Source: an uncultured Bacteroidales bacterium (GTDB taxonomy: Bacteria > Bacteroidota > Bacteroidia > Bacteroidales > Paludibacteraceae). Taken from it: DNA of 64,000 bases. This document shows, one piece after another, positions 19,812 to 29,013 of this stretch. Numbering within the stretch: position 1 is the first letter of the stretch; each line of letters begins with the position of its first letter. The translations under genes and the position numbers were made by a program. The notes under the pieces were generated by a model. It saw only the letters and a program-made list of their open reading frames with translations. It did no database searches and was not told the DNA's origin. The DNA lies in the NCBI GenBank assembly GCA_946187695.1, contig CAMHSB010000001.1, forward strand, positions 237,606-301,605. Reading direction: 5' to 3'.

Positions 19812-21155
19812 TTATGCTTTTACCAACTTTTTGTAAGAAGAAAGCAGTACAATGACAGCGGTGATAGCAGATAAGGTATCACTAATAGGGATAGACCACC
19901 AGACACCGTCTAACGGCTCCGTGAAGGCCAAGGGGAGAAGAAGAGTCAGTGGAATAAGATAAATCACTTGGCGGGTCAGGCTCAAGAAAATAGCCTTGCC
20001 GGCTTTACCGATAGAGGTAAAGAGGTTACCGGTTACCATCTGGAAACCGATAATCAGCATGCTGGAACAGATGATACGCATCGGTTTGATCGTCTGTGCA
20101 ATCAGTTCCGGATCGTGGGTGAACATCTTCGTTACTACCATCGGACAGCGCTCGCCAAGGAAGAACACAATACCCATTACTCCGGTAGCGTACGCACAGG
20201 TAAGGTAGAAAGATTTGAGCACACGGTCGTATTGCTTGGCACCGTAGTTATACCCGGCAATCGGTTGCATGCCTTGGTTCAAACCCATTACCATCATTGC
20301 GAATACAAACGTCAGGCGGTTGATGACACCATAGGAAGCGATTGCCATATCGCCGCCGAAAGTCTTCAGCTGATTATTGATAATGATGACTACAAAGCAG
20401 TGGGCAATATTGTATAAGAATGGCGACATACCGATGGCTAAGGCGCGGGAAGTAATATGCCGGTTGAGACGCCAAATTCCCCGATGAAATCGAACTAATT
20501 CATTCTTATTGGTGAATTTGGTTAGCTGCCAAACAACCGCTACCGCCTGGCTGATGACTGTTGCCAACGCGGCGCCTCGAACGCCCATCTCCATGCCGAA
20601 GATAAACAGCGGATCCAGGATAATATTGACCACCACTGCCACAATGGTTGCCGCCATCGAGAAACGCGGGTGACCTGACGATCGGAGCATCGCGTTGAGA
20701 CCAAAATAGATATGCGTCAGAATGTTACCATACAGAATGATCTCCATATAATCGTGCGCATAACCGAGGGTCGCTTCGCTTGCGCCAAAGGCCATCAGGA
20801 TCGGGTCTAACCAAATCAAACCCGCCGCCATCACAACCGCCGAAAGGATGACATTCATCACGATCACGTTCCCAAGAACGCGATTCGCGCGGTCATAATC
20901 TTTTTCTCCCAGATAAATAGCTAACAAAGAAGAAGCACCTACACCCACTAGGCTACCGAAAGCCGCGCAAATATCCATAAACGGCTTGGCAACGGTTAAC
21001 GCACCAAAAGCCAATGCGCCGCAACCATGACCGATATAGATACTATCGACGATGTTATAGAGCGAAGTGGCGGTCATCGCTATGATCGCCGGCATCGCAT
21101 ATTTGAAAAGCAGTTTATGAACGGGCGCTATGCCTAATTCTGTAGTTCGACTCAT
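19812..21155 (-). CDS. MATE-family multidrug/cation exporter
   Basis: 447 residues, the usual length. About twelve membrane helices in two homologous halves. Typical MATE sequences include 'LFKYAMPAIIAMTATSLYNIVDSIYIGH' at the N-terminus and 'GLNQGMQPIAGYNYGAKQYDRV' in the second half. It should export cationic compounds using a Na+ or H+ gradient; the substrate cannot be read from sequence. The start overlaps the mrp stop (ATGA), so it is translated with the Fe-S carrier gene. Confidence 0.93.
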   Translation of the reverse strand: MSRTTELGIAPVHKLLFKYAMPAIIAMTATSLYNIVDSIYIGHGCGALAFGALTVAKPFMDICAAFGSLVGVGASSLLAIYLGEKDYDRANRVLGNVIVMNVILSAVVMAAGLIWLDPILMAFGASEATLGYAHDYMEIILYGNILTHIYFGLNAMLRSSGHPRFSMAATIVAVVVNIILDPLFIFGMEMGVRGAALATVISQAVAVVWQLTKFTNKNELVRFHRGIWRLNRHITSRALAIGMSPFLYNIAHCFVVIIINNQLKTFGGDMAIASYGVINRLTFVFAMMVMGLNQGMQPIAGYNYGAKQYDRVLKSFYLTCAYATGVMGIVFFLGERCPMVVTKMFTHDPELIAQTIKPMRIICSSMLIIGFQMVTGNLFTSIGKAGKAIFLSLTRQVIYLIPLTLLLPLAFTEPLDGVWWSIPISDTLSAITAVIVLLSSYKKLVKA

Positions 21156-22186
21156 AGTTTTTGTGCGATTTCATCGAAGAAAATAGCGGCTGGATGACCT
21201 GCTTGTAAAACAATTGGAGTGCCCTCGTCTCCGCCCTCGCGAATAGACTGCACGAGCGGAATCTGACCGAGTAAGGGAATATGCAATTCTTCGGCTAATT
21301 GTTTGCCGCCGTCTTTGCCGAAAATATAGTATTTGTTGTTCGGCAATTCTGCAGGAGTAAACCATGCCATATTCTCGATGAGACCGAGGATATTTACATC
21401 CACTTTTTCATTTCGGAACATCTCCACGCCCTTGCGTGCATCCACCAACGCTACAGGCTGCGGAGTAGTAACCACGATGACGCCGGTGAGATGCAATTCG
21501 TTGATCAAAGTCAAATGAATATCGCTGGTGCCTGGCGGTAAATCAATCAAGAAATAATCCAACTCGCCCCAATGCGCATCTTCGATTAACTGCTTGATTG
21601 CATTGCTCGCCATGCCGCCTCGCCAAATAACCGCTTGCTCCGGATTTACGAAGAATCCGATTGACAGCATCTTGACACCGTATTGTTCAATGGGCTCGAT
21701 GAGGGTCCTTCCTTCGATTTCAACGGAATAAGGTCGGCATTCTTCAGTAGCAAACATCTTGGGCATCGATGGGCCATGTATATCTGCATCCAACAAACCA
21801 ACCTTATACCCTCTTTGTGCCAATGCAACTGCAAGATTCGCTGTCACGGTTGATTTACCCACACCGCCCTTGCCGCTATGAATGGCAATGATGTGTTTAG
21901 CGTTAATCTTCGGGCTTTCAACTGTCGGCTTTTGATTTTCGACTTTAAACCTGGTGTGTATATTTGCCGCTATATTCGGATCTACATAGGTTTGCAGCGC
22001 GACTTCTGTAGCTTTAACCACAGATTTCATGAACGGATCGTTATCCTTCGGAAAAATCAACGAGAAAGAAACCTCAAAACCTGAGATGCGGATGTCGTCT
22101 TCCAACATCCCGCTTTCTACCAAATCCTTTCCCGTTCCCGGGTAGCGCACATGCCGTAAAGCATCAATTATTTGTTGTGGATACAT
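21152..22186 (-). CDS. mrp: Mrp/ApbC-type Fe-S cluster carrier ATPase
   Basis: 344 residues. An N-terminal DUF59-like domain (about 1-85) is followed by a linker, then a P-loop NTPase of the Mrp/NBP35 family: deviant Walker A 'SGKGGVGKSTVTANLA', 'LLDADIHGPSMPKMF', and 'DYFLIDLPPGTSD'. Role: ATP-dependent carrier for Fe-S cluster transfer. The CxxC seen in many homologues is not evident in the C-terminal half, as in some Bacteroidetes Mrp. The linker 'KVENQKPT' is encoded by a 23-base element also found in the nfn gene. Transcribed from a promoter back to back with ileS. Confidence 0.93.
   Translation of the reverse strand: MYPQQIIDALRHVRYPGTGKDLVESGMLEDDIRISGFEVSFSLIFPKDNDPFMKSVVKATEVALQTYVDPNIAANIHTRFKVENQKPTVESPKINAKHIIAIHSGKGGVGKSTVTANLAVALAQRGYKVGLLDADIHGPSMPKMFATEECRPYSVEIEGRTLIEPIEQYGVKMLSIGFFVNPEQAVIWRGGMASNAIKQLIEDAHWGELDYFLIDLPPGTSDIHLTLINELHLTGVIVVTTPQPVALVDARKGVEMFRNEKVDVNILGLIENMAWFTPAELPNNKYYIFGKDGGKQLAEELHIPLLGQIPLVQSIREGGDEGTPIVLQAGHPAAIFFDEIAQKL
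21924..21946. repeat. 23-base linker element, copy 1
   Basis: Identical at 22 of 23 positions to 41200-41222. It encodes KVENQKPT between the two domains of Mrp. Confidence 0.75.
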
Positions 22187-22208
22187 AGCAAATTTTTCAA
22201 AAAACGTG

Positions 22209-22240
22209 CAAAATTACGAAAAAATTTTGATATATGCAAA
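22209..22240 (-). promoter_or_regulatory. mrp promoter (divergent with ileS)
   Basis: Minus strand: TTTG, 20-base spacer beginning CATATATCA, TAATTTTG. Its -33 box overlaps the ileS promoter region, separated from the ileS -33 by ATATATG. Confidence 0.85.
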
Positions 22241-22256
22241 AAAAATCGTACCTTTG
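22226..22256 (+). promoter_or_regulatory. ileS promoter
   Basis: TTTG, 19-base spacer beginning ATATATGCAAA, TACCTTTG. The predicted leader is about 35 bases. Confidence 0.85.
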
Positions 22257-22296
22257 CAGCCGTTTTTACGGCTAGCAAACTATTTAATACAACATA

Positions 22297-25200
22297 ATGA
22301 AGAAATTTAACGAGTACAAACGATTGGATTTGGCTGCGCTCAGCCGCGAGGTTCTGGCGCAGTGGGAACAGGAGAATCTATTTGAAAAGAGTGTATCTAC
22401 CCGTGAGGGACATCCTCAATTTTTGTTCTTTGAGGGACCTCCTTCGGCGAACGGAATGCCGGGTATTCACCACGTTATGGCACGTACCATCAAGGATACG
22501 TTCTGCCGTTTTAAAACGATGCAGGGTTATCAAGTGCGTCGTAAAGCTGGCTGGGATACTCACGGTCTGCCGGTAGAGTTGGGTGTGGAGAAAATGCTCG
22601 GTATTACCAAAGAAGATATCGGCAAAAAGATTTCCGTTGATGAATACAACGCAGCCTGCCGCCGCGAGGTAATGAAGTACACCAAGGAGTGGACCAACCT
22701 CACCAAGCAGATGGGCTACTGGGTTGACCTTGACGATCCCTATATCACCTACGACAACAAATACATCGAGACCCTGTGGTACTTGCTCAAAGAGCTCTAC
22801 AAGAAGGGTTACCTCTATAAAGGCTATACCATTCAGCCTTATTCACCGGCTGCCGGAACGGGTCTTTCGTCCCACGAACTCAACCAGCCCGGTTGCTATC
22901 GCGACGTCAAAGATCTCACCTGTACGGCAAAGTTCCATCTCAAGGACGGCCGTTACATCATAGCTTGGACGACCACCCCGTGGACCTTGCCTTCCAACAC
23001 CGCCCTCTGTGTAGGACCGAAAATTGACTATGTCGAAATCAAACTAGAGAGCGGCGAACACATCATTCTTGCCGAGGCACGTTTGTCCGCCTATTTCGAA
23101 AATGCTGAGATTGTAGCCCGTTATAAAGGAGCAGACCTCGTCGGCCTTGAGTACGATCCGCTTTTCCCGTGGGTTAACCCCGGTCCGGGTGCTTTCCGTG
23201 TCATCCCTGGTGACTATGTCACCACCGAAGACGGTACGGGTATCGTGCATATCGCGCCTACCTTTGGTGCGGATGATAAGAAAGTCGGTGACGCCGCCGG
23301 TGTTCCCGGTCTCTACATGCAGACCAAAGACTTCGGACCGCGTCCGATGGTCGATTTTACCGGAAAATATTGGAAGATAGAGGATCTTGATGAAGCATGG
23401 GTAAAGGATAACGTCAATACAGAACTCTACGGTAAATACGCCGGACGTTTTGTTAAGAATGCCTATGATCCGAATCTCACTGATAAAGATGAGTCGCTCG
23501 ACTTGCACCTCTGTCTGGAGATGAAAGCGGACGGTCGTCTGCTCAAAACCGAGAAGCATGTGCACTCGTACCCCCACTGCTGGCGAACCGACAAACCGGT
23601 CATTTATTACCCGCTTGACTCCTGGTTTATCCAATCAACCAAAGCGCGCGAGCAGATGATAGCGCTCAATAAGACCATCAACTGGCAACCGGAATCTACC
23701 GGTACGGGTCGTTTCGGTCAATGGCTCAATAACCTCAACGATTGGAACCTCAGCCGTTCGCGTTATTGGGGAACACCGCTGCCTATCTGGCGCACCGAAG
23801 ACGGCAAAGAGGAGATTTGCATCGGTTCGATCGCAGAATTATTCGATGAAATCGAGAAATCTGTGAAGGCAGGCTTCATGAAAGCGAACCCTTGGCCGAA
23901 CCATAAAGTGGGTGATTATTCCAAAGCGAACTATGATCCTTCTGTCATCGATCTCCATCGTCCGTACGTAGATTCGATCATTCTTGTCTCGCCTTCGGGC
24001 AAACCCATGAAGCGCGAACTCGATCTGATCGATGTATGGTTCGATTCGGGCGCCATGCCGTACGCACAGAATCACTATCCGTTTGAGAACGCAGACGCAC
24101 CGCGTACCGCCGACTTCATCTCCGAAGGTGTGGATCAGACCCGCGGATGGTTCTTTACGCTGCACGCTATCCACACGATGATCGAAGGCACGGTAGCCTA
24201 TAAAAACGTCATCTCCAACGGACTCGTGCTCGATAAAAACGGCAATAAGATGTCTAAACGTCTCGGCAACGCCGTCGATCCCTTCGGCGCATTGGAGACC
24301 TACGGCGCGGACCCCGTTCGCTGGTACATGCTGACGAACTCCAGCCCGTGGGAAAACCTCAAGTTCGATCCCGAAGGAGTGGATGAGGTGAGACGTAAAT
24401 TCTTCGGCACGCTCTATAATACCTATGGATTCTTTGCTCTCTATGCCAATGTCGATGGCTGGCAATATACGCCAAATCAGACTGACGAGACACAATCGAG
24501 AGAGAATCGAGTCGGGGGTATGTCGGTGGTAAATGCTGAGTATTCTGAGATCGACCGTTGGATACTCTCTAAACTAAACTCGTTGGTAAAAGAAGTAACC
24601 GAAGCCTACGAGGCCTATGAACCGACCAAAGCCGGTCGTGCTATCAGCGATTTCGTGCAAGACGATTTGAGTAACTGGTACGTACGTCTGAACCGCAAGC
24701 GTTTCTGGGGCGGAGAGATGGACGCCGACAAGCAAGCGGCGTACGAAACGCTCTATACATGTCTCAAGACGGTTGCTCAACTCATGGCACCGAACGCACC
24801 GTTCTATGCAGACCGTCTCTATCGTGATTTGACCGATGAAACCGTGCATTTAAGTGAGTGGCCTAAAGTAAACGAGGCGCTGATCGATCTTAATCTCGAG
24901 CGTCAGATGTACCTCGCACAACAGGCGACCTCTATGATCCTCTCGCTCCGTAAGCGCGCAGAGAAGAATGTACGTCAACCGTTGCAAAAGGCAGTTATTC
25001 CGACCCCGGACAAAGAGACCACCGACGCCCTGCTTCACGTAGCCGATCTGATTAAGAGCGAAGTGAACGTGAAGGAACTCGTTATCGTTCCGGCAGAGCA
25101 ATCGGAGATCAAGCTCGTCAAGAAAATCAAACCGCAGTTCAAGGTGCTGGGTAAGAAAGTGGGTGGTCAGATGAAGGCCCTCGCGGAGGCTATCAGCAAA

Positions 25201-25623
25201 ATGAGTCAGGACGACATCGCCAAGATGGAAGCGGATGGTCAGTTTACTTTATTGGATTATACGCTCGTGCCTGAAGATGTGGAAATCATTACTGAAGATA
25301 TGCCGGGTTGGTTGGTAGCGAACAACGGTATTTTGACCATCGCCCTCGATATCGAACTGACGGACGAACTGATCGAAGAAGGTATTGCGCGTGAACTCGT
25401 CAACCGTATCCAAAATCTCCGTAAGTCATCCGGTCTGGAGATCACCGATCGCATCAAAGTGGCTATCGAAGACAAAGCTGAGATCCATAACGCCGTACTC
25501 CACTGTAACGAGTATATCGCCGGTCAGGTACTGGCTACCTCGCTGCAACTGGCGGCTGATGTACAAGGCGAGAGCGTGGAGATGGACGGATATAATGTGA
25601 ACATCAAAATTGAAAAAGCATAA
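22297..25623 (+). CDS. ileS: Isoleucyl-tRNA synthetase
   Basis: 1108 residues. Charges tRNA-Ile in the cytoplasm. Class I signatures: the HIGH-equivalent in 'NGMPGIHHVMART' near residue 57 and KMSKR in 'GNKMSKRLGNAVDP' near 650. The editing (CP1) domain contains 'WTTTPWTLPSNTALCV'. 'GVDQTRGWFFTLH' and the anticodon-binding region follow. Length and sequence resemble the eukaryote-like (IleS2) type common in Bacteroidetes. The linker before the anticodon domain ('NQTDETQSRENRVGG') looks longer than usual and is coded by repeat-like DNA. It heads a five-gene operon; its TAA overlaps the next ATG (TAATG). Confidence 0.98.
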   Translation: MKKFNEYKRLDLAALSREVLAQWEQENLFEKSVSTREGHPQFLFFEGPPSANGMPGIHHVMARTIKDTFCRFKTMQGYQVRRKAGWDTHGLPVELGVEKMLGITKEDIGKKISVDEYNAACRREVMKYTKEWTNLTKQMGYWVDLDDPYITYDNKYIETLWYLLKELYKKGYLYKGYTIQPYSPAAGTGLSSHELNQPGCYRDVKDLTCTAKFHLKDGRYIIAWTTTPWTLPSNTALCVGPKIDYVEIKLESGEHIILAEARLSAYFENAEIVARYKGADLVGLEYDPLFPWVNPGPGAFRVIPGDYVTTEDGTGIVHIAPTFGADDKKVGDAAGVPGLYMQTKDFGPRPMVDFTGKYWKIEDLDEAWVKDNVNTELYGKYAGRFVKNAYDPNLTDKDESLDLHLCLEMKADGRLLKTEKHVHSYPHCWRTDKPVIYYPLDSWFIQSTKAREQMIALNKTINWQPESTGTGRFGQWLNNLNDWNLSRSRYWGTPLPIWRTEDGKEEICIGSIAELFDEIEKSVKAGFMKANPWPNHKVGDYSKANYDPSVIDLHRPYVDSIILVSPSGKPMKRELDLIDVWFDSGAMPYAQNHYPFENADAPRTADFISEGVDQTRGWFFTLHAIHTMIEGTVAYKNVISNGLVLDKNGNKMSKRLGNAVDPFGALETYGADPVRWYMLTNSSPWENLKFDPEGVDEVRRKFFGTLYNTYGFFALYANVDGWQYTPNQTDETQSRENRVGGMSVVNAEYSEIDRWILSKLNSLVKEVTEAYEAYEPTKAGRAISDFVQDDLSNWYVRLNRKRFWGGEMDADKQAAYETLYTCLKTVAQLMAPNAPFYADRLYRDLTDETVHLSEWPKVNEALIDLNLERQMYLAQQATSMILSLRKRAEKNVRQPLQKAVIPTPDKETTDALLHVADLIKSEVNVKELVIVPAEQSEIKLVKKIKPQFKVLGKKVGGQMKALAEAISKMSQDDIAKMEADGQFTLLDYTLVPEDVEIITEDMPGWLVANNGILTIALDIELTDELIEEGIARELVNRIQNLRKSSGLEITDRIKVAIEDKAEIHNAVLHCNEYIAGQVLATSLQLAADVQGESVEMDGYNVNIKIEKA

Positions 25624-26069
25624 TGAGAAAATTCTATTATTTGGCGCTTGTTGCGCTGGTGGCTGTGGCGTTCAGTAGTTGTCAGAAGAACGAACCGACC
25701 TTTTATCTGCAAGACCTGCAAGGTTTGTGGCTGGAAAAAGGGGATACGGTAGTTGGACACTATGTTCGTTTTACGGACGAAAAGAGCGATGAGAATCCTT
25801 ATCTCTATGGTCGCGAGTGGACTGTAAAGGACGATAAACACGAAGAAGATCTGATCAATCAACGCACCAAAGACGGTCATCCTGGTAATGGTTGGTTTAA
25901 GTATGAGTTGAAAACTGACGGTACTCTAACCGAGATTCACCTTATGAAGAACGGAGGTGCCGAGATTCCGCAGGTGTTTGTAGTTTCTAAGTTGACAGCA
26001 ACGGCGTTGGAGTACTACGAGAAGGATAACAAGGATTGGAAATATTCATTCACCAGAGCAAAAGAATGA
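25623..26069 (+). CDS. Small lipoprotein
   Basis: 148 residues. 'VALVAVAFSSC' is a lipobox. The mature part, with 'LQDLQGLWLEKGD' near the N-terminus and a Tyr/Trp/Lys-rich beta-like pattern, resembles lipocalin-like Bacteroidetes lipoproteins, but I cannot assign a family firmly. Start ATG overlaps the ileS stop (TAATG). Its stop overlaps the AsmA start (ATGA), so it is translated between the two. Confidence 0.82.
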   Translation: MRKFYYLALVALVAVAFSSCQKNEPTFYLQDLQGLWLEKGDTVVGHYVRFTDEKSDENPYLYGREWTVKDDKHEEDLINQRTKDGHPGNGWFKYELKTDGTLTEIHLMKNGGAEIPQVFVVSKLTATALEYYEKDNKDWKYSFTRAKE

Positions 26070-29011
26070 AAGCACTAAAAATTATAGGTTGGACGTTGCT
26101 TGGGCTCGTTGTGACATTCGTGGCGGTCGTTTGTATTGCCATGTACACGATCTTTGCACCGGCACATTTGACACCTATTGCCCGACAGGCTGCGGCGAAA
26201 TATATCACGTGTGAACACGAGATCGGAGAGGTGGAACTGACTTTCTTCTCCACTTTCCCTCGTTTTGGCCTGCGCGCAGACGGCCTTCTATTGATTAACC
26301 CCAAGGCAGGGGCACAAAACGACACAGTAGTAGATGCAAAACATCTTACCGCCACGGTCGATGTAATGGAGTTTATAAACAATAATAATCTCCATGTACA
26401 CGAAGCAGTTCTGGAGGATGCATCCGTGCATTTCTTCATTGCCGAAGACGGAACGACCAATCTGACAGATGTCTTTGTCACTTCTCCGGACACCACTCCT
26501 GACACCACGGCTTTTGCTTTACCGTTTGATGCGATCCGTGTGGACGGACTTCGCATAACTGCTAAAACCATCGATTTTATCGATAAAAAAGATACTATTG
26601 AGGCTTCGCTTGGTGAAACGGAACTGCGTGCCAAGGCGGAGGGGTGGAACGATATGCTGATGGCATTGGACGCTCATGACGTGTGTGCACGGTTAAAAGG
26701 TGAAACCTATGCCGATAGTCTACATGTTGAACTGAATGCACCGATGGCAATGAACCTTGATGACATGCATTTTGCGTTCGATGGGGCACGTTTGGCTATC
26801 AATGATTTTCAGGTGCGCTTAGAAGGAGATGTCGCGTTGGGTGACAGTATCGATATCGATGCCAAGATAGAAACGGGCAAATGGCAAATCCAACCTCTGC
26901 TTGAGTTAGTGCCTGCATCCTTCACTACGGCGCTCAAAGATATCAACGTAGATGGTGAGATTCAATTGAAAGCGACTGCCGAAGGTACGTATAGCGACAC
27001 GCAAATGCCGCTCATTCATGCACATCTGACACTGGAGGATGGCGAAGGAGCCTACAAGCCGCTGCCTTATACCTTGCGTGATTTGGCACTGGATGCGGAC
27101 GCCGCGCTGAATCTTAATGAAGGCGGTAAGTCCAGTGTAACCATCAATAAACTCGCAGCAAAAACCAAAGACAGTAAGGTGAGTGCGACCGGAAAGGTGA
27201 ATGACCTGTTAGGCGACATGTTACTGGATATGCAATTTAAACTGGATGCTCAGTTACCGGACTTCGCTTATTTTATCCCTGATTCGATGCGCCTAGATGG
27301 TGCAGCCAAGGGTTCTGCCAAACTCAAGATGCGTCTATCGGACCTCACCAACATGCGCCTGCATAAAGGTGCAATCAGTGCGGATATTGACTTGACGAAC
27401 TTGCGCTATGAGCAAGATTCTCTATTAGCGGTCTTGCCGCGAACGAATGTGAAAGTTCAACTCCCCAATAAACAACCACATCGAAAGTCCGTCAATTGGG
27501 TGGCAGTCGATTTGGATGCTGACAAGATAGACTTCACTATGGGCAAGGATCTGCACGCTATGATCGATGCGCCCAAAGTACATGCGGAGACAGCCAATAT
27601 TCTCAAAGACCAGCAGGAGTATTTTGCTTCCGTTCGTTTTGATGCGTTGGATGCCAAGTATGATACGATTCTTGCCGACATGAAAGCCTCTGAAATAGAG
27701 GCCTTCGTGGATGGAGGACAGAAAGTGAGCGCCAAACTCAAGACGGCGGCCCTCAATGCCAAGATGGGTGAAGAGTTGACCGCTAAAACAGAAGCCTTGG
27801 CGATAGAAGCCGCTTCGCGTTACAACAAAAAAGAGGAGAATGCCCTACTGAAATGGAATCCGCGGTTGAAGATAGACCTCAAGAACGGAGAACTCAATAT
27901 GCCGACACGTTTGCCGGAACCGGTGGTAATTCCTTCCATTGAGTTCAAGTACTCCAATCGCGAGATGACCATCGACAACAGTCGTATTGAGTTGGGACGT
28001 TCGGACTTGAACCTCAAGGGTAATGTGCGCAATATCGGCAAATGGTTCCGCCACAAAGATATCTTACAAGGTGAGTTGGAGATTGTTTCGAACCATTGTG
28101 ATGCCAACCAACTGCTCTCTTGGTTTAGTGCGGATCAGGGTAGCGAAGAAGAGCCTGCATCGGAGACAAAAGAAGATAACAAAGCCTCGAAGGAGGAATC
28201 GGATCCGTTCTTGGTTCCGACGGATGTCAATCTGGCGCTTAACACCCATATGAAAGAGGTGAAGATCTTCAACCAGAATGCCAAGGATCTGAAGGGTGGT
28301 ATATACGTTAAGGATGGTGTACTGATTTTGGATGAAGTGGGTTTTGTTTGCAGAGCAGCCAAACTGCAGTTGACGGCTATGTACGAGACTCCCAGACGAA
28401 ATGACCTCTATATGGGATTTGATTATCACATGATCGATGTGGATATAGATGAATTGTTGTCGATGATTCCGGAGTTGGAGCAGGTGGTACCGATGCTGAG
28501 CAGTTTCAAAGGCGATGCGCAGTTCCATTTGGCCGCAGAAACTTATCTCAATGCCAAATATGAGCCGAAGATGAGTACGCTGCGTGGTGCGGCATCACTC
28601 ACGGCGAAAGATTTGGTAGTGCTGGATGGCGAGACCTTCGATCAGATTGCCAAATTGCTCATGTTCAAGAAGAAGACGGAGAACAAGATCGACTCCATCA
28701 ATGCGGAAATCACCCTCTACAAGAACCAGATCGATATCTATCCGCTCTGCGTGCAGATGGATAATTACATGGTCGCACTCGGTGGAAGGCATCGTACTGA
28801 CATGACTTTTGACTATGATATCAACGTGCTTAGTCCTATTTATTTAGGCGTTCACGTGGGCGGAAACATGGATAACCTGAGTATCAAACTTGCCAAGTGT
28901 AAGTTTGCGCAGGATTTCCGACCGCATTGGTACCAGAAAGCCGATACACAATCGCTTGAACTAAGACAACGTATCAAGCAATCGATGGAGAAAAACGTAA
29001 GAATTCAATAG
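26066..29011 (+). CDS. AsmA-like envelope protein
   Basis: 981 residues from ATG 26066, which overlaps the upstream stop (ATGA). The track's start 10 codons earlier would lie inside the lipoprotein gene. One N-terminal membrane helix (about 5-27) is followed by a long periplasmic beta-rich region. AsmA signatures are 'TPIARQAAAKYIT...IGEVELTFFSTFPRFGLRADGL' at the N-terminus and a C-terminal module with 'LRGAASLTAKDLVVLDGETFDQIAKLL'. AsmA-like proteins are membrane-anchored, bridge-like proteins implicated in lipid traffic to the outer membrane. An acidic-basic linker ('ETKEDNKASKEESD') lies near 710. Lipid transport is inferred from family knowledge. Confidence 0.88.
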   Translation: MKALKIIGWTLLGLVVTFVAVVCIAMYTIFAPAHLTPIARQAAAKYITCEHEIGEVELTFFSTFPRFGLRADGLLLINPKAGAQNDTVVDAKHLTATVDVMEFINNNNLHVHEAVLEDASVHFFIAEDGTTNLTDVFVTSPDTTPDTTAFALPFDAIRVDGLRITAKTIDFIDKKDTIEASLGETELRAKAEGWNDMLMALDAHDVCARLKGETYADSLHVELNAPMAMNLDDMHFAFDGARLAINDFQVRLEGDVALGDSIDIDAKIETGKWQIQPLLELVPASFTTALKDINVDGEIQLKATAEGTYSDTQMPLIHAHLTLEDGEGAYKPLPYTLRDLALDADAALNLNEGGKSSVTINKLAAKTKDSKVSATGKVNDLLGDMLLDMQFKLDAQLPDFAYFIPDSMRLDGAAKGSAKLKMRLSDLTNMRLHKGAISADIDLTNLRYEQDSLLAVLPRTNVKVQLPNKQPHRKSVNWVAVDLDADKIDFTMGKDLHAMIDAPKVHAETANILKDQQEYFASVRFDALDAKYDTILADMKASEIEAFVDGGQKVSAKLKTAALNAKMGEELTAKTEALAIEAASRYNKKEENALLKWNPRLKIDLKNGELNMPTRLPEPVVIPSIEFKYSNREMTIDNSRIELGRSDLNLKGNVRNIGKWFRHKDILQGELEIVSNHCDANQLLSWFSADQGSEEEPASETKEDNKASKEESDPFLVPTDVNLALNTHMKEVKIFNQNAKDLKGGIYVKDGVLILDEVGFVCRAAKLQLTAMYETPRRNDLYMGFDYHMIDVDIDELLSMIPELEQVVPMLSSFKGDAQFHLAAETYLNAKYEPKMSTLRGAASLTAKDLVVLDGETFDQIAKLLMFKKKTENKIDSINAEITLYKNQIDIYPLCVQMDNYMVALGGRHRTDMTFDYDINVLSPIYLGVHVGGNMDNLSIKLAKCKFAQDFRPHWYQKADTQSLELRQRIKQSMEKNVRIQ

Positions 29012-29013
29012 AT

